This document shows positions 62,663 through 64,000 of a stretch of 64,000 nucleotides of DNA, one piece after another; the first letter of the stretch is position 1; every line of letters begins with the position of its first letter. Location of the stretch: assembly GCA_025558075.1 (NCBI GenBank), contig JAHLKF010000001.1:62001-126000 (forward strand). The letters run 5' to 3'. The notes under the pieces are model-generated. The model saw only the letters and a program-made list of their open reading frames with translations, made no database searches and was not told the origin of the DNA. Position numbers and translations under genes: made by a program. Source of the stretch: Gaertneriomyces semiglobifer. Lineage: Eukaryota; Chytridiomycota; Chytridiomycetes; Spizellomycetales; Spizellomycetaceae.

Positions 62663-64000
62663 TCATCCCCATCGAGAAACCCTTTCCTCCTCGTACCTCT
62701 CATACGAATAATCGCTCCACTCACTCTGCATTTCCGCCGCCTGAATCTCACTCCTAGTTCCCTGACCGGGTACCCTCACACCCCTAAAATCAACAGACAT
62801 ATAATCCAACTTCCCCACGACTCTTCCATCTCCCAAAAACTTGATCCAACCAGTATTATCATCCCCATACATGATCGGACCCTGGTCTTCCCGACCACGC
62901 CATCTGAACGGGATTTGCTCATAGGAAGACGCGAAGGGTCGCTGGGGTATGCGCATAATCCCCGAGATGATACCGAGTTCGAATTTTCCCCAGATTTCAG
63001 AGCCACTTAGTGTTAATACCAGGCTGAAGTCCTCGTCATCAAAATCCCACTGAGCTTTGACTTCGTCGGAGGTGAGGTCGTATCGCCCGTTGAGGAGACC
63101 AAGTGGTCTGAGTGCTTGGGAGTGTTGAGTCGCCTCCATAGTGTATGCTGGGGGAGGTGCCGAGTTATCCTCAAGGCCGATAGGAGCTGGAATCCTTCCT
63201 GCGAAGGTGAAGGGGCGACCTCGCCGAGCAGTCTGCTTGGTCCGAGGCTGTCTGGGCTCTGTAGAAGCTGCCGCGGTTTCATGGTCAACAGAAATGCTAG
63301 ACGTGGGGGCGACAGGAACGGTTTTCGGCTTGGCTGCGGTGGCACGCTTTGGTGCGGGCTCTTTTGGCGTTTTGGCAGCAGCAGTCTTAGCTGCCGCCTT
63401 TAGAGCAGTTGCTGACATGGCCTTAGTGGTCTTGGTTGTCGCCTTTTCTGCCTTGACCGCAACGGCCTTGGTGGTCGCTTTTTCTGCCTTGACCGCAGTG
63501 GCCTTGGTGGTCCTCGCCTTTTTCGCTGGCGATTCAGTGGGGGTTTTAGCAGAAATGGTCACATTCACTCCACCAAGGTTAATAGTGACATCGACCTCTG
63601 AACCAGGCGAAGTCGTCTTTCGTTTTGTACCGCGCGCTGCTGTGGCAGGCGCAGAGGATGCAGAAGCTGTCTCCTTCAACGCCTTCTTCGCCTCCCTGTC
63701 ATGCTTCGTCCATTCCTTCTTCAATTCCGCCTCAAGTTTCTTAATATGAGTAGGAATAGTCAATTTCCCCGCCTTCAACGCATCAAAAAGACGCATGCGA
63801 GCCACGGCCTTTGTTTTGGAGGGCTGCAGGCCATAATGAATGAGCTGCGCTTCGAACCAATGAGCCGTATGGTCCTTGTCAGAACCGGACTTGAAGTGGG
63901 TGTCGATTTCTGCAGGTGCTGCTCGTCGGTGTCTGTTGTGGCCGCTGGCCTCGGCGAAGAAGTCGCCGCCAGTGTAGGCGAACCCGTCCTTTGCGACCGG
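62663..64000 (-). CDS. Lys/Ala-rich fungal protein of unknown function, 5'-truncated by window edge
   Basis: One open frame runs from the stop at 62663 through the right edge of the window (446 codons seen), so the start is outside. The visible N-terminal part has YTGGDFFAEASGHNR and AHWFEAQLIHYGL, then KAVARMRLFDALKAGKLTIP and KKLEAELKKEW, a pattern I associate with uncharacterised fungal proteins. A SAP-like DNA-binding helix pair is possible there. The middle is histone-H1-like, rich in Lys, Ala and Thr, with a tandem repeat (VKAEKATTK twice). The C-terminal 150 residues are a compact beta-rich domain (YDLTSDEVKAQWDFDDEDFS, SGSEIWGKFELGIISGIMRI, GDGRVVGKLDYMSVDFRGVR). Nuclear location is inferred from the basic, AT-hook-like KKARTTK/PRTKQTARRGRP segments. 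Confidence 0.7.
   Translation of the reverse strand, partial: PVAKDGFAYTGGDFFAEASGHNRHRRAAPAEIDTHFKSGSDKDHTAHWFEAQLIHYGLQPSKTKAVARMRLFDALKAGKLTIPTHIKKLEAELKKEWTKHDREAKKALKETASASSAPATAARGTKRKTTSPGSEVDVTINLGGVNVTISAKTPTESPAKKARTTKATAVKAEKATTKAVAVKAEKATTKTTKAMSATALKAAAKTAAAKTPKEPAPKRATAAKPKTVPVAPTSSISVDHETAAASTEPRQPRTKQTARRGRPFTFAGRIPAPIGLEDNSAPPPAYTMEATQHSQALRPLGLLNGRYDLTSDEVKAQWDFDDEDFSLVLTLSGSEIWGKFELGIISGIMRIPQRPFASSYEQIPFRWRGREDQGPIMYGDDNTGWIKFLGDGRVVGKLDYMSVDFRGVRVPGQGTRSEIQAAEMQSEWSDYSYERYEEERVSRWG
63438..63509. repeat. 36-bp tandem repeat, two adjacent copies, inside a coding region
   Basis: Copies 63438-63473 and 63474-63509 match at 33 of 36 positions. On the minus strand each encodes 12 residues of the Lys/Ala/Thr-rich linker, so copy number can change without breaking the frame. 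Confidence 0.8.

Noticed and set aside
63116..63749. Plus-strand Val/Ala-rich open frames opposite the Lys/Ala-rich gene
   Set aside because: Antisense shadow of a strongly biased coding region; no domain.

Overview
The window looks like nuclear DNA of a zoosporic (flagellated) fungus, most likely a chytrid; the species cannot be named from sequence alone. The evidence is threefold. Protein genes are split by many short GT-AG introns, mostly 52-70 bp. The gene set is fungal-type, including the mitoribosomal protein mL58/MRPL20 family, a fused para-aminobenzoate synthase and a PET8-type SAM carrier. There are also relatives of two proteins linked to cilia (C2orf81 and CCDC148), expected in a fungus that makes swimming spores and not in yeasts or moulds. 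All gene models were traced by hand from splice signals, reading frame and family resemblance. For nearly all multi-exon genes the summed exon length is a multiple of three.

Layout. 1-4.8 kb: 3' part of a DUF1624/HGSNAT-like membrane acyltransferase (+), mL58 (-), V-ATPase subunit E (-), SPT4 (+). 4.9-16.8 kb: coatomer alpha (-), SPO11 with a very long N-terminal extension (+), mitochondrial SAM carrier (-), PABA synthase (+). 17-25.6 kb: C2orf81-like protein (+), a small membrane protein ending in a KKXX ER-retrieval signal (-), UTP23 (+), a MOCS1-type molybdenum-cofactor gene with two predicted splice forms (-), eIF2B epsilon (+). 26-38.3 kb: tomosyn/SRO7 (+), RCE1 protease (-), bL21m (+), TOM22 (-), phosphoacetylglucosamine mutase (+), SUA5 (-), uL2m (+). 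38.4-57 kb: a shortened FAB1-type lipid kinase (-), a double B-box protein (+), a CCDC148-like coiled coil (+), RPS9 (-), glycerol kinase (-), F-box/LRR protein (+), DPH2 (-), RPL34 (-). 57-64 kb: sparse DNA with one small secreted cysteine protein (+), about 4 kb of broken reading frames and short repeats, and a Lys/Ala-rich protein cut by the right edge (-).

The genes are mostly housekeeping: translation and its modification (RPS9, RPL34, UTP23, eIF2B, DPH2, SUA5), mitochondrial biogenesis (three mitoribosomal proteins, TOM22, SAM carrier), vesicle traffic (coatomer alpha, tomosyn, FAB1, V-ATPase) and cofactor or sugar metabolism (PABA, molybdopterin, GlcNAc-phosphate, glycerol). I see no gene cluster, CRISPR array, intact transposon or convincing tRNA. 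The strongest findings are the MOCS1 stop cassette that splicing can remove in frame, the SPO11 extension carrying a small zinc-binding-type motif, the secreted protein built of two equally spaced Cys4 units, and the decayed stretch at 58.9-62.4 kb.
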